DNA of 20,608 nt, taken from RGIG3009 sp964390295. Lineage in GTDB: Bacteria > Bacillota > Clostridia > Oscillospirales > Acutalibacteraceae. The notes below the pieces were generated by a model. It was not told where the DNA came from. It saw only the letters and a program-made list of their open reading frames with translations, and did no database searches. Shown here one piece after another: positions 7,233 to 15,400 of the stretch (the first letter of the stretch is position 1; each line of letters starts with the position of its first letter). The DNA is taken from NCBI GenBank assembly GCA_964390295.1, contig CAYMHR010000026.1:1-20608 (forward strand), read 5' to 3'. The translations under genes and the position numbers were made by a program.

Positions 7233-8978
7233 ATGGATATGGTTAACGTCAAAGTCAACGGCATCGCCGTTAGTGTTCCGAAGGGCTCCACCATTTTGGA
7301 GGCCGCCCGTGCCGCCGGTGTGGAAATTCCCACGCTGTGCTATCTGAAAGATATCAACGAGATCGGCGCCTGCCGCATCTGCATGGTCGAAGCGACCGGT
7401 GCTCGCGGTTTGGTCACCGCCTGTGTTTACCCGGTAGCGGAAGGAATGGAGATTCAAACCAACTCCGCCCGCGTACAAAAAGCTCGCAAAACGACGCTGG
7501 AACTGATTTTGTCCACGCACGATAAAAAATGTTTGTCCTGCGTTCGCTCCGGCGATTGCGAATTGCAGAAGCTCTGCAAGGATTACGGCGTAGAAGACAG
7601 CGGCAAGTACGACGGCGATTGCCCCAAGTACGCTCTGGATACTTCCGTACCGCATTTGATTCGCGATAACAACAAGTGCATTTTGTGCCGTCGCTGTGTC
7701 GCGGCCTGCAAACAGCAGTTCGTGTCCGTAATCGGTGCCAACGACCGCGGCATCGACACGCATATCGCCTGTGCCTTTGAAAAGCCGCTGGGCGAGGTTC
7801 CCTGCGTTTCCTGCGGTCAGTGTGTAGTGGTCTGCCCCACCGGTGCTTTGACCGATAACGACAGCACCGCCGACGTTTGGGCCGCGCTGGCCGATCCCAA
7901 TAAGCACGTGGTTGTCAGCACCGCTCCGTCCATTCGTGCCACCCTGGGTGAATGCTTCGGTATGCCGGTCGGCACCAACGTCGAAGGAAAAATGGTTGCC
8001 GCCCTGCGTCGTTTGGGCTTTGACAAGGTGTTCGACACCGACTTTGGTGCCGATTTGACCATTGTGGAGGAAGCCAACGAGTTTGTGTCTCGCGTAAAGA
8101 ACAACGGCGTTTTGCCGATGATCACCTCCTGCTCGCCCGGTTGGGTCAAGTTTGCCGAGTACTATTATCCGGATCAACTGGATCACTTGTCCTCCTGCAA
8201 ATCGCCTCAACAGATGACGGGTGCCGTGATTAAAACCTATTATGCGCAGAAGATGGGCATTGAGGCGAAGGATATTTATCACGTATCGGTCATGCCCTGT
8301 ACCGCGAAGAAGTTTGAAATCGGTCGTGCGGACGAAAGCGCCGCCGGCGTTCCGGACGTGGATGCCGTTTTGACGACGCGCGAGTTGGCTCGCATGATCG
8401 ACCGTGCCGGCTTGAAGTTTGAGCTTTTGCCCGATGAAGACTTCGACGCACCGTTGGGTGAGGACACCGGTGCCGCCGTTATTTTCGGTGCAACCGGCGG
8501 CGTTATGGAAGCTGCACTGCGTACTGCCAACGATTGGCTGACCGGCAAAGACAACGACGCGGTGGATTTTCACGACGTCCGCGGTATGGATGGCCTCAAG
8601 GAAGCTACCTATACCATCAACGGCATGGAAATCAAGGTGGCGGTTGCCAGCGGTATTGCCAGTGCCAACTACGTTATGAACATGATCCAGAGCGGCACGG
8701 CTCCGTGGCACTTCGTTGAGATCATGTGCTGCCCCGGCGGTTGTATCAACGGCGGCGGTCAACCCATTCAACCGGCTTCGGTGCGTAACTTCACCGATCT
8801 AAAGTCCTTGCGTGCCAAGGCTCTTTACGATCAGGATGCCGGCATGGCTCTTCGCAAGTCCCACGAGTCTCCCGTGGTGAAAAAGCTCTACGAAGAATTC
8901 TTTGACGATGGCATCGGCGGTCACAAGGCGCATCATTGCCTGCACACCACCTACGTTGCCCGCAAAAAATTCCAATAA
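7233..8978 (+). CDS. hydA: [FeFe]-hydrogenase catalytic subunit HydA (group A3-like)
   Basis: This 581-residue enzyme reduces protons to H2 or the reverse at the H-cluster. Domains in order: N-terminal [2Fe-2S] domain (Cys36, Cys47, Cys50, Cys64); His-ligated [4Fe-4S] cluster (His96, Cys100, Cys103, Cys109); two ferredoxin-type [4Fe-4S] motifs (Cys149-159 and Cys191-201); then the H-cluster domain with TSCSPGW (Cys300), MPCTAKKFE (Cys356) and CCPGGCINGGG (Cys500, Cys504). All H-cluster cysteines are present. The C terminus matches the small-subunit segment. I prefer ATG 7233 over 7224 because GGAAGGAG sits 9 bases before it and directly abuts 7224. With hydC and hydB it makes a bifurcating-type enzyme. 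The maturases HydE, HydF and HydG are not in the window and must be elsewhere. Confidence 0.95.
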   Translation: MDMVNVKVNGIAVSVPKGSTILEAARAAGVEIPTLCYLKDINEIGACRICMVEATGARGLVTACVYPVAEGMEIQTNSARVQKARKTTLELILSTHDKKCLSCVRSGDCELQKLCKDYGVEDSGKYDGDCPKYALDTSVPHLIRDNNKCILCRRCVAACKQQFVSVIGANDRGIDTHIACAFEKPLGEVPCVSCGQCVVVCPTGALTDNDSTADVWAALADPNKHVVVSTAPSIRATLGECFGMPVGTNVEGKMVAALRRLGFDKVFDTDFGADLTIVEEANEFVSRVKNNGVLPMITSCSPGWVKFAEYYYPDQLDHLSSCKSPQQMTGAVIKTYYAQKMGIEAKDIYHVSVMPCTAKKFEIGRADESAAGVPDVDAVLTTRELARMIDRAGLKFELLPDEDFDAPLGEDTGAAVIFGATGGVMEAALRTANDWLTGKDNDAVDFHDVRGMDGLKEATYTINGMEIKVAVASGIASANYVMNMIQSGTAPWHFVEIMCCPGGCINGGGQPIQPASVRNFTDLKSLRAKALYDQDAGMALRKSHESPVVKKLYEEFFDDGIGGHKAHHCLHTTYVARKKFQ

Positions 8979-8992
8979 GCTCATCGGCTTTG

Positions 8993-9023
8993 AAACCGCG
9001 CGTGGTAAACACGCGCGGTTTTT
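8993..9023 (+). terminator. Terminator of the hydrogenase operon
   Basis: A perfect 12-bp GC-rich stem (8993-9004 pairing with 9010-9021) with loop GTAAA is followed by a short T run to 9023. It begins 15 bases after the hydA stop and separates the operon from metF. Confidence 0.85.
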
Positions 9024-9070
9024 GCATCGCTTTATCGGCGTATTCTGCCCTGTTTACTCGAAAATGAGTC

Positions 9071-9099
9071 TTGATTGCTTGAGCATTTCGGTGTATAAT
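9071..9099 (+). promoter_or_regulatory. Promoter of the metF-metH operon
   Basis: TTGATT (9071-9076) and TATAAT (9094-9099) are spaced by 17 bases. The leader to the metF start is only about 30 bases, too short for an S-box, T-box or cobalamin riboswitch, so any methionine control must act at the promoter or beyond. Confidence 0.7.
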
Positions 9100-9131
9100 G
9101 TGCATGAAATTCGTTGTAAGGGATCGTCGTT

Positions 9132-10016
9132 ATGAAAATTATTGATCTGCTCACTTCACACACGTTGTCACTATCCTTTGAGGTGTTTCCTCCGAAAACC
9201 GACAGCGCCTTTGACAGCGTAAAAGCCGCTACCGAGGAGATTGCTACGCTTCGGCCGTCGTTTATGAGCGTCACCTACGGTGCCGGCGGCGGAACCAGTC
9301 GCTATACGCTGGATATTGCCAAAAAAATTAAAGAACAGTACAACGTGCCGACGCTGGCGCATCTGACCTGCGTTTCTTCCACGCACGAAACCGTGAAACA
9401 ACGTATTCGGGAAATGCAGGAGGCCGGTATACAAAACGTGATGGCTCTGCGAGGCGATATTCCTGCGGAATGCTCGAACGATCGTGCCGTATGGAGCTAT
9501 CATCACGCCATCGAACTGGTTCGGGAATTGAAAAGTGCCTCTGCCGATTTCTGCATTGGCGGTGCGTGCTACCCGGAAATTCATCCGGAAAGCACCAATC
9601 AGCGCGAGGATATTCGGTTCCTGCGCGAAAAAACGGAGGCCGGTTGCGACTTTTTAACGACGCAAATGTTTTTTGACAACAATCTGCTCTACAATTTTCT
9701 GTACAAAATCCGTGAAGCCGGCATTACGGTTCCCGTGATTCCCGGCATCATGCCGATCACCAATGCCAATCAAGTGGCGCGAGCCATCAAGCTGTCCGGC
9801 TCCTTTATGCCGCAACGTTTTAAGAGCCTGGTGGATAAATTCGGATCGGACCCAACGGCCATGAAGCAGGCCGGAATCGCCTATGCCACCGACCAAATCA
9901 TCGACCTGTATGCCAACGGCATCACCAACGTGCACGTGTATTCCATGAACAAGCCGGACGTTGCCCAAAAAATTCAGAAAAACCTATCGGATATATTAGG
10001 AAAAGAAATGCCGTGA
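9132..10016 (+). CDS. metF: 5,10-methylenetetrahydrofolate reductase
   Basis: A 294-residue FAD enzyme reducing methylene-THF to methyl-THF, the methyl donor used by MetH. Its length equals bacterial MetF (about 290-300), a single TIM-barrel domain without the eukaryotic regulatory part. Visible family motifs are SFEVFPPKT with the catalytic Glu17, the flavin-side HLTC segment, and ALRGDIP, whose Asp matches the FAD-interacting Asp of E. coli MetF. The ATG at 9132 follows TAAGGGA. It is first in a three-gene operon with the MetH reactivation-domain gene and metH, which fits methionine regeneration. No MetV-like zinc partner gene lies beside it, so the acetogen MetFV type is not indicated here. 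Confidence 0.93.
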   Translation: MKIIDLLTSHTLSLSFEVFPPKTDSAFDSVKAATEEIATLRPSFMSVTYGAGGGTSRYTLDIAKKIKEQYNVPTLAHLTCVSSTHETVKQRIREMQEAGIQNVMALRGDIPAECSNDRAVWSYHHAIELVRELKSASADFCIGGACYPEIHPESTNQREDIRFLREKTEAGCDFLTTQMFFDNNLLYNFLYKIREAGITVPVIPGIMPITNANQVARAIKLSGSFMPQRFKSLVDKFGSDPTAMKQAGIAYATDQIIDLYANGITNVHVYSMNKPDVAQKIQKNLSDILGKEMP

Positions 10017-10019
10017 TTG

Positions 10020-10673
10020 ATGATGATTTTTAGCAAAACCTACTGTGAACCGCCCCGGCGAGAAGCCGAGATTTTTCGCTACGCCGGATGCCGGCAAGCG
10101 GATGCGGCACTACAAGCTCTTCTCACCGACTGCTGGGACGAAGTCCGTGATAGCCTGACCTACAAGGTGTGCTACCACGAATCCTGCTTCACGGCTGAAG
10201 ACGAGCTGTGTCGCTTTGACACCTTTGCCTGCCGTTCCCAAACCTTGGCGCGGCATCTGGCTGGGTGTCACCGTGTCGTTTTGTTCGCCGCCACCATCGG
10301 TGTGGGGATCGACCGCCTGATTGGCAATTACGGCAAGCTCTCCCCTACCAAAGCGCTCCTGCTTCAGGCCATCGGCGCTGAACGCATCGAAGCGCTTTGC
10401 GACTGCTTTTGCGACGATCTGGCAAAAGAACACGGTGCATTGACCTCACGCTTCAGCCCCGGCTACGGCGATCTGCCGCTCACCATGCAATCCGATCTCT
10501 TTCGAGTTTTGGATTGCGAACGGAAGATCGGACTGACGCTGAACGGCAGCTTGCTGATGTCGCCGTCTAAATCGGTAACTGCCATCGTAGGCATTGGCGG
10601 CACTTGCCGCCGCTCGCAACGTTCTTGCGAAACCTGTTCGCTAACCAACTGTGCATTTCGAGGTGCTGTATGA
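10020..10673 (+). CDS. Stand-alone B12-dependent methionine synthase activation-domain protein
   Basis: About 217 residues resembling the C-terminal reactivation domain of MetH, which binds S-adenosylmethionine and helps re-methylate oxidised cobalamin. The clostridial form of the signature is visible: RFSPGYGDLP (about residues 140-149), an LDC segment, and the SLLMSPSKSVTAIVGIG region near the C terminus. The C terminus is cysteine-rich (CRRSQRSCETCSLTNC), perhaps a metal site. The frame is open from TTG 10017, directly after the metF stop; ATG 10020 or 10023 is a likelier start, with only a weak AGGA far upstream, so translation is probably coupled to metF. Its stop overlaps the metH start in an ATGA. 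The role as reactivator of the neighbouring MetH is inferred from family and position. Confidence 0.85.
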   Translation: MMIFSKTYCEPPRREAEIFRYAGCRQADAALQALLTDCWDEVRDSLTYKVCYHESCFTAEDELCRFDTFACRSQTLARHLAGCHRVVLFAATIGVGIDRLIGNYGKLSPTKALLLQAIGAERIEALCDCFCDDLAKEHGALTSRFSPGYGDLPLTMQSDLFRVLDCERKIGLTLNGSLLMSPSKSVTAIVGIGGTCRRSQRSCETCSLTNCAFRGAV

Positions 10674-13075
10674 ATTTTCGCGATTATCTGAAGCAACGTA
10701 TCGTCTATTTGGACGGTGGCATGGGCACCTTGCTACAACAGCAAGGATTACAGCCCGGCGAGCAACCGGAATATTGGAATTTATCACATCCCGACGTCGT
10801 CACCGCGATTCATCGGCAGTATTACGAGGCCGGAAGCAACGTGGTCTGTACCAACACGTTCGGGGCAAATTTGCTGAAGTTTTCCGAAACGGAGCTGGAA
10901 GCGATTGTTCGCGCCGCCGTGGAAAACGCCAACCGTGCACGGAGCACTTCCCTATCCCCGAACGAAAAATTCATCGCCTTGGATGTCGGGCCGTCCGGCA
11001 AATTGTTAAAGCCGCTCGGTGACTTGGCGTTTGAAGATGCGGTTCAGCTATTTGCTACTACCGTTCGCCTCGGCGTGAAATACGGTGTTGACCTAATCCT
11101 CATCGAAACCATGAACGACAGCTACGAAACCAAAGCGGCCTTGCTTGCCGCCAAGGAGAATAGTGACCTTCCCGTTTTGGTATCCAACGCCTACGGCGAG
11201 GACGGAAAGCTGATGACCGGTGCCACACCGTCGGCCATGGTAGCCATGCTGGAAGGCATGGGCGCCGACGCTATCGGCGCCAACTGCTCACTCGGCCCAC
11301 GCCAGCTCCGCCCCGTCGCAGAAGAACTGTTGCAAAAGGCGTCCGTTCCCGTACTACTCAAGCCAAACGCCGGCTTGCCGCGTTCTGTGAACGGCACCAC
11401 GGTTTTTGACGTGGGTGCCGACGAGTTTTCCGACGAGGTAGCCGCTTTGCTACAGCAAGGCATCCGTGTTGTCGGCGGCTGTTGCGGCACGACACCGCAG
11501 TATATTCAATCTCTGCACGAAAAGACGGCCGCTCTCTCGCCAAAGCCGATCACACCCAAAGCGATCACCGCCGTTTCCTCGTATACCCACGCCGTGGAAT
11601 TCGGCAACCGGCCGATCCTGATCGGTGAGCGCATCAACCCCACCGGAAAAAAGCGCTTTAAGCAAGCTCTGTTAGACGGAGAAATGGATTACCTTTTATC
11701 CGAAGGTGTCCACCAGCAGGAGTGCGGTGTCCACGTTCTCGACGTGAACGTCGGTCTGCCTGAAATCGACGAGGTTTCCATGCTGAAAAACGCTGTGTGT
11801 GAGTTGCAAGCCATTCTTGACACACCCCTTCAGATCGACACCTCCGATCCACAGGCGATGGAGGCCGCGTTGCGCTGTTATAACGGAAAAGCCTTGATCA
11901 ATTCCGTCAACGGAAAGCAGGAAAGCATGGAAGCCATCTTCCCACTTGTCAAGAAATACGGTGGCGTTGTCGTAGCATTAACGCTGGATGAAAGCGGGAT
12001 TCCCGACACCGCCGAGGAGCGCGTCGCCATTGCCGAAAAAATTCTGGCTACAGCGGCAAATTACGGAATTGATAAGAAGAATATCGTTTTCGACACGCTC
12101 GCCATGACGATTAGCGCCAACAACCGGGCGGCGGAGGCAACGTTACGCTCCCTACACGATATTAAGCATCGACTCGGCTGTCACACCTCGCTTGGAGTTT
12201 CCAACATTTCCTTTGGCCTGCCGAACCGCGATGCCATCAACGGCACCTTTTTTGCCATGGCGCTGGACAACGGACTTTCGGCCGCCATCATGAATCCCTA
12301 TTCTGCGGAAATGATGAAAACCTATTATACCTACACAGCGCTGAAGGGATGGGACCCCAACTGCGCAGAATACATCGGCCATGCCGATGCCTTTACCCCA
12401 ACAGCGGCACAGCCGACCGTGACCACCGCGAAAGCGACGGACACCTACTCGACGGAGCTACAGCAAGCGATTGCGACCGGGCGCAAGGAAAAAGCGGCGG
12501 AGCTGACACGACTGCTGCTGTCCACGGTGCCTCCCCTGCAAATCGTAAACGATGAAATTATCCCGGCACTCAACACCGTGGGTCAAGGCTTTGAGAACAA
12601 AACAGTCTATTTGCCTCAACTGCTGATGAGTGCCGAAGCGGCAAAAGGTGCCTTTGAAGTCATCAAAGCGTTCATGGCAACCGGCGAAAAAACCGTGGAG
12701 AAGGGAGTTTTCGTGATCGCCACGGTGCAGGGCGACGTTCATGACATCGGCAAAAACATCGTCAAGCTGCTGTTGGAAAACTACGGATTTCACGTGGTAG
12801 ACCTCGGCAAGGACGTTCCGCCGGAAACGATTGTGAACAAGGTCGTCGAGCTACACGCCCCTTTGGCAGGGTTAAGTGCGCTCATGACCACCACCGTACC
12901 GGCGATGGAAGAAACCATCCGCCTGCTGCGGAAGCAGGCACCATGGTGCAAGATCGTGGTGGGCGGCGCTGTGCTGACCCAAGACTATGCCGATAAAATC
13001 GGGGCCGACAAATATGCCAAGGATGCCATGGAAAGCGTCCGTTATGCCGAATCGGTAATCAATCAAACGGTATAA
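10670..13075 (+). CDS. metH: Cobalamin-dependent methionine synthase, core domains
   Basis: An 801-residue enzyme transferring the methyl group of methyl-THF via cobalamin to homocysteine. Domains: homocysteine-binding barrel (1 to about 290) with zinc ligands Cys206 (GANCSLGP) and Cys271/Cys272 (GGCCGTTP); pterin-binding barrel (from about 320, GERINPTGKKRF); the helical cap and Rossmann cobalamin domain (about 600-801) with GDVHDIGKN, in which His691 would be the lower cobalt ligand. E. coli MetH is about 1,200 residues; the missing part is the reactivation domain, encoded by the gene just upstream. I start at ATG 10670, not at the further upstream in-frame codons from 10604, since homology begins at NFRDYLKQR, the ATG overlaps the previous stop, and GAGGTG precedes it. 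Confidence 0.94.
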   Translation: MNFRDYLKQRIVYLDGGMGTLLQQQGLQPGEQPEYWNLSHPDVVTAIHRQYYEAGSNVVCTNTFGANLLKFSETELEAIVRAAVENANRARSTSLSPNEKFIALDVGPSGKLLKPLGDLAFEDAVQLFATTVRLGVKYGVDLILIETMNDSYETKAALLAAKENSDLPVLVSNAYGEDGKLMTGATPSAMVAMLEGMGADAIGANCSLGPRQLRPVAEELLQKASVPVLLKPNAGLPRSVNGTTVFDVGADEFSDEVAALLQQGIRVVGGCCGTTPQYIQSLHEKTAALSPKPITPKAITAVSSYTHAVEFGNRPILIGERINPTGKKRFKQALLDGEMDYLLSEGVHQQECGVHVLDVNVGLPEIDEVSMLKNAVCELQAILDTPLQIDTSDPQAMEAALRCYNGKALINSVNGKQESMEAIFPLVKKYGGVVVALTLDESGIPDTAEERVAIAEKILATAANYGIDKKNIVFDTLAMTISANNRAAEATLRSLHDIKHRLGCHTSLGVSNISFGLPNRDAINGTFFAMALDNGLSAAIMNPYSAEMMKTYYTYTALKGWDPNCAEYIGHADAFTPTAAQPTVTTAKATDTYSTELQQAIATGRKEKAAELTRLLLSTVPPLQIVNDEIIPALNTVGQGFENKTVYLPQLLMSAEAAKGAFEVIKAFMATGEKTVEKGVFVIATVQGDVHDIGKNIVKLLLENYGFHVVDLGKDVPPETIVNKVVELHAPLAGLSALMTTTVPAMEETIRLLRKQAPWCKIVVGGAVLTQDYADKIGADKYAKDAMESVRYAESVINQTV

Positions 13076-13136
13076 TTTCTCCGAACATAAACAGGCACAA
13101 CGGCCAAGCGACCATCTGTCCACAGAGACACAACGT

Positions 13137-13177
13137 AAGAACGGGTATTCGGGTTCACCGAGTACCCGTTCTTTTTT
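13137..13177 (+). terminator. Terminator of the metF-metH operon
   Basis: A 16-bp stem with one G-U pair (13137-13152 with 13158-13173) and a 5-base loop is followed by a T run to 13177. It lies 61 bases after the metH stop. Confidence 0.85.
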
Positions 13178-13232
13178 GAACGTGCCATTTGCTGTAAAAT
13201 TGGCCTATGGAAAAAGGACAGGGGGCTTTCGT

Positions 13233-13436
13233 TTGAGTGTGTATGGATACATTCGTGTCAGCAGCAGAGACCAGAAAGAGGATCGACAACAGATTGCCTT
13301 GCCAGAAGCAGGGGTAAGCTGTCAAAACATCTATTCCGATCAGCAGTCCGGCAAGGACTTTAACCGTCCCCAGTATAAAAGGTTGCTATGGGCATTTATA
13401 GTTCCAACTACAAATCATGCTTTGATAGCAACCTGA
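13233..13436 (+). pseudogene. Truncated serine recombinase (resolvase/invertase) fragment
   Basis: The frame begins with the N terminus of a small serine recombinase: SVYGYIRVSSRDQ, containing the catalytic serine region, followed by an EDRQ segment, an IYSDQQSGKDF segment and RPQYKRLL. Homology ends after about 52 residues, near 13388; the remaining 16 residues to the stop look unrelated. Full proteins of this type are about 180-200 residues, so the rest of the catalytic domain and the DNA-binding domain are gone. The likely original start is TTG at 13233, with AGGGGG 7 bases before it. The piece sits between the metH terminator and the apgM 3' end and is probably a dead remnant of a mobile element. 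Confidence 0.7.
13381..13433. repeat. Inverted repeat at the recombinase breakpoint
   Basis: GGTTGCTAT (13381-13389) and ATAGCAACC (13425-13433) are perfect 9-base inverted repeats 35 bases apart. The left arm lies exactly where recombinase homology stops. I see no gene in 13437-13517. It could be the trace of an insertion/deletion event or chance. Confidence 0.45.
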
Positions 13437-13517
13437 CCCATCTTCATGCCGTGTTGCGGCAGTTTTCCTCCAAATCATCTCTCTGCGGTTCAATATGAAA
13501 GGCAATTCCGACAAAGC

Positions 13518-13547
13518 AAAGCGGTGCGGCATAAGCCGCACCGCTTT
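13518..13547 (-). terminator. Terminator of apgM
   Basis: A perfect 13-bp stem (13518-13530 with 13535-13547) with loop ATAA lies 26 bases beyond the apgM stop. On the minus strand the stem ends in TTT and continues GCTTTG, a modest T tract. Confidence 0.75.
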
Positions 13548-13572
13548 CACAGGTAGTTCAAAACGCACCGCG

Positions 13573-14787
13573 TCAGTGCTTTTCCAAAAGTCGTCCCATG
13601 AGGTCGGACGCCACCGGAGTCACCACGCCGGTCGATGCCGCCGTCGCCTCCGTAAATTTTGTGATGCCGGAGGCATGATCCACGCCAGTACTGCGATACA
13701 ACAGATACGGCACCGGTGCGGAAGAATGTGTTTTGGTGCAAAGCGGTGTCGGGTGATCCGGCATGATCAGCAAGGAGACATCGGTGCCCTGCAACGATTT
13801 CAGCAACGGTGCCAGCACCTGACGATCGATCTCCTCGATAGAACGCACTTTGTTTTCCGGCTCGCCACGGTGGCCACATTCATCCGGCGCTTCCAAATGA
13901 ATATAGACCAAGTCGCAACCGCTCTGCAATGCTTCCCATGCCGCTTCGCGCTTGCCCACAAAGTTGGTATCGATATAGCCGGTGGCACCCTCCACCTCAC
14001 ACACGCGCATCCCATTAAGCCGAGCAATGCCCTTCAGCAGATCGACCGCCGAGACCATCGCGCCCTGCACGCCGAAGCGTTCGGCAAAGCTCTGCAGTTG
14101 CGGCCGCTTGCCGTGACCCCACAGCCAAATCGACGTAGCCGGATTTTCCCCGGTGGCACGACGCTGCCGATTAACCGGATGGTCGCGCAAAATATCAGCA
14201 CTCTTTTGCATCAAGTCCAGCAAGGGCTGTGCATCGGGATGCTGTGGCAAATGTTCACCGACCACCTTGCCGGAAATATCGTGGGGCGGCGTCAGCTTGC
14301 CAATCGCCGTTTTGCCACCGTGCCACACCAGACAATGCCGATAGGCGGTGCCGGTGTAAAAATCGAACTCACCGCCCCCCAACTGTTCCTGCAAGGTGCG
14401 AATGATGGCGTCGGCCTGCTCGGTGTGAATATCACCGGCACAATAATCCACCATGGTTTTATCGGCATAAGTCGGTTCATCGGACAGCGTAACCAAATTG
14501 CAACGGATCGCCACGTCGTCATCGGCCAAATCAACGCCGATATTCGCCGCCTCCAGCGGCGAACGACCGGTATAGCAATCTTGAGGGCGATACCCCAGCA
14601 CCGAAAGGTTGGCAACGTCACTGCCGGGAGACAGTCCTTCCGGCACCGTGTACGTCATACCGACCTCGGCGCGTGCCGCCAAAGCATCCATGCACGGCTT
14701 TTGCGCCAACTCCATCGGCGTGTGTCCCTGCAACGCTTCACAGGGGATATCCGCCATGCCGTCACATAATAAAACAACGTATTTCAT
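13573..14787 (-). CDS. apgM: Archaeal-type 2,3-bisphosphoglycerate-independent phosphoglycerate mutase (ApgM)
   Basis: A 404-residue alkaline-phosphatase-superfamily enzyme that would interconvert 3- and 2-phosphoglycerate in lower glycolysis and gluconeogenesis. The N terminus MKYVVLLCDGMAD supplies the first metal-binding Asp (Asp9), and SPGSDVANLSVLGY (53-66) carries the probable catalytic serine. Further metal ligands are expected in the CGHRGE region and in the MPDHPTP motif near residue 342. The length matches the short ApgM family (about 400) rather than bacterial GpmI (about 510). AAGGAG lies 9 bases before the ATG. It is monocistronic, divergent from the sodium pump genes. Some ApgM relatives act as phosphonopyruvate decarboxylase-like or phosphopentomutase-like enzymes, but the motif match is good. 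Confidence 0.9.
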   Translation of the reverse strand: MKYVVLLCDGMADIPCEALQGHTPMELAQKPCMDALAARAEVGMTYTVPEGLSPGSDVANLSVLGYRPQDCYTGRSPLEAANIGVDLADDDVAIRCNLVTLSDEPTYADKTMVDYCAGDIHTEQADAIIRTLQEQLGGGEFDFYTGTAYRHCLVWHGGKTAIGKLTPPHDISGKVVGEHLPQHPDAQPLLDLMQKSADILRDHPVNRQRRATGENPATSIWLWGHGKRPQLQSFAERFGVQGAMVSAVDLLKGIARLNGMRVCEVEGATGYIDTNFVGKREAAWEALQSGCDLVYIHLEAPDECGHRGEPENKVRSIEEIDRQVLAPLLKSLQGTDVSLLIMPDHPTPLCTKTHSSAPVPYLLYRSTGVDHASGITKFTEATAASTGVVTPVASDLMGRLLEKH

Positions 14788-14810
14788 AAGTCATTTCTCC
14801 TTTGCCTATC

Positions 14811-14839
14811 AGTGTAGCAGATGCTCGGCGGAATTTCAA
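14811..14839 (-). promoter_or_regulatory. Promoter of apgM
   Basis: On the minus strand TTGAAA (14834-14839) and TACACT (14811-14816) are spaced by 17 bases. The apgM start is 24 bases further on. Confidence 0.6.
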
Positions 14840-14840
14840 T

Positions 14841-14856
14841 ATTTTCGACCGAAAAT
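14841..14856. promoter_or_regulatory. Short palindrome between divergent promoters
   Basis: ATTTTCG and CGAAAAT form a perfect 7-base inverted repeat around AC. It touches the apgM -35 box and lies 24 bases before the -35 of the sodium pump operon, a fitting place for an operator. No regulator is known to me for this sequence. Confidence 0.35.
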
Positions 14857-14880
14857 CCGGAGCTTTTTTTTCGGAAAGCG

Positions 14881-14909
14881 TTGCAAAAAATTCTTATCTG
14901 CGTTATACT
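14881..14909 (+). promoter_or_regulatory. Promoter of the sodium pump operon
   Basis: TTGCAA (14881-14886) and TATACT (14904-14909) are spaced by 17 bases. The -35 is identical to that of the hydrogenase operon. Confidence 0.7.
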
Positions 14910-14980
14910 ATACTCATATTAAATTATGGTGGGTGCGAACGTTTTCATTCACGCACAACAAAGAAATGGGGTCTTTCACG

Positions 14981-15382
14981 ATGTCCGCTATTTTATTGCA
15001 GGCAGATGCCGGCAAGCTGCTTTCCGAATCCGCCAACACCGTTCTCGTCGGTTTGGTCGTGGTGTTCGCGGCGCTGTTGGTACTTACCTTTGTTTTTTGG
15101 CTGTTCGGTGTGATTGCCGGTCTCGGCTCTAAAAAGAATAGTACGCCGAAGCCTGCCCCGGCACCGAAGCCCGCTCCCAAAGCGGCTTCCAAGGCAACGA
15201 CGGCTCCCATTGTCGAGGACGGCATTTCCGACGAAATCGTTGCCGCCATCGCCGCAGCCGTCGCCGCGACGTCGGACGGGCACACTCACTACGTCGTTCG
15301 GCGCATCAGTGCTTCCCGTTCGCAGGGTACTCGCCCCGTTTGGTCGGCTGCCGGGCTCGCTGATAACACGCAACCGTTTTAA
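14981..15382 (+). CDS. oadG: Sodium-pump decarboxylase gamma subunit (OadG family)
   Basis: A 133-residue protein with the OadG layout: a short N terminus, one strong membrane segment (about 21-47), then an Ala/Pro/Lys-rich flexible linker (about 51-75), and a small C-terminal segment ISDEIVAAIAAAVAA followed by HYVVRRIS. Such subunits anchor and assemble membrane decarboxylases (oxaloacetate, methylmalonyl-CoA or glutaconyl-CoA) that pump sodium ions. I chose ATG 14981, where GGGG lies 9 bases upstream; ATG 14966 would add five residues, and the still longer open frame upstream runs through the promoter. The stop is 18 bases before the beta-subunit start. No biotin-carrier domain is present in it, despite the AP-rich linker. 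The substrate of the complex is unknown. Confidence 0.8.
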   Translation: MSAILLQADAGKLLSESANTVLVGLVVVFAALLVLTFVFWLFGVIAGLGSKKNSTPKPAPAPKPAPKAASKATTAPIVEDGISDEIVAAIAAAVAATSDGHTHYVVRRISASRSQGTRPVWSAAGLADNTQPF

Positions 15383-15400
15383 GAGGAGGTTTCATTCGCT

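Noticed and set aside
7134..8771. A 545-codon open frame on the minus strand opposite hydA
   Set aside because: Same reason: complementary to a clear [FeFe]-hydrogenase, no ribosome site or motif of its own.
9024..9131. Possible SAM or cobalamin riboswitch before metF
   Set aside because: The leader after the promoter is about 30 bases and shows no conserved riboswitch elements.
10604..10669. N-terminal extension of MetH by 22 residues
   Set aside because: Homology begins at the ATG at 10670, which overlaps the previous stop and has its own GAGGTG site; the extension overlaps the upstream coding region.
13495..14769. A 424-codon plus-strand frame opposite apgM
   Set aside because: It is antisense to a well-supported ApgM, covers its terminator, and its Arg/His-rich product resembles no protein family.
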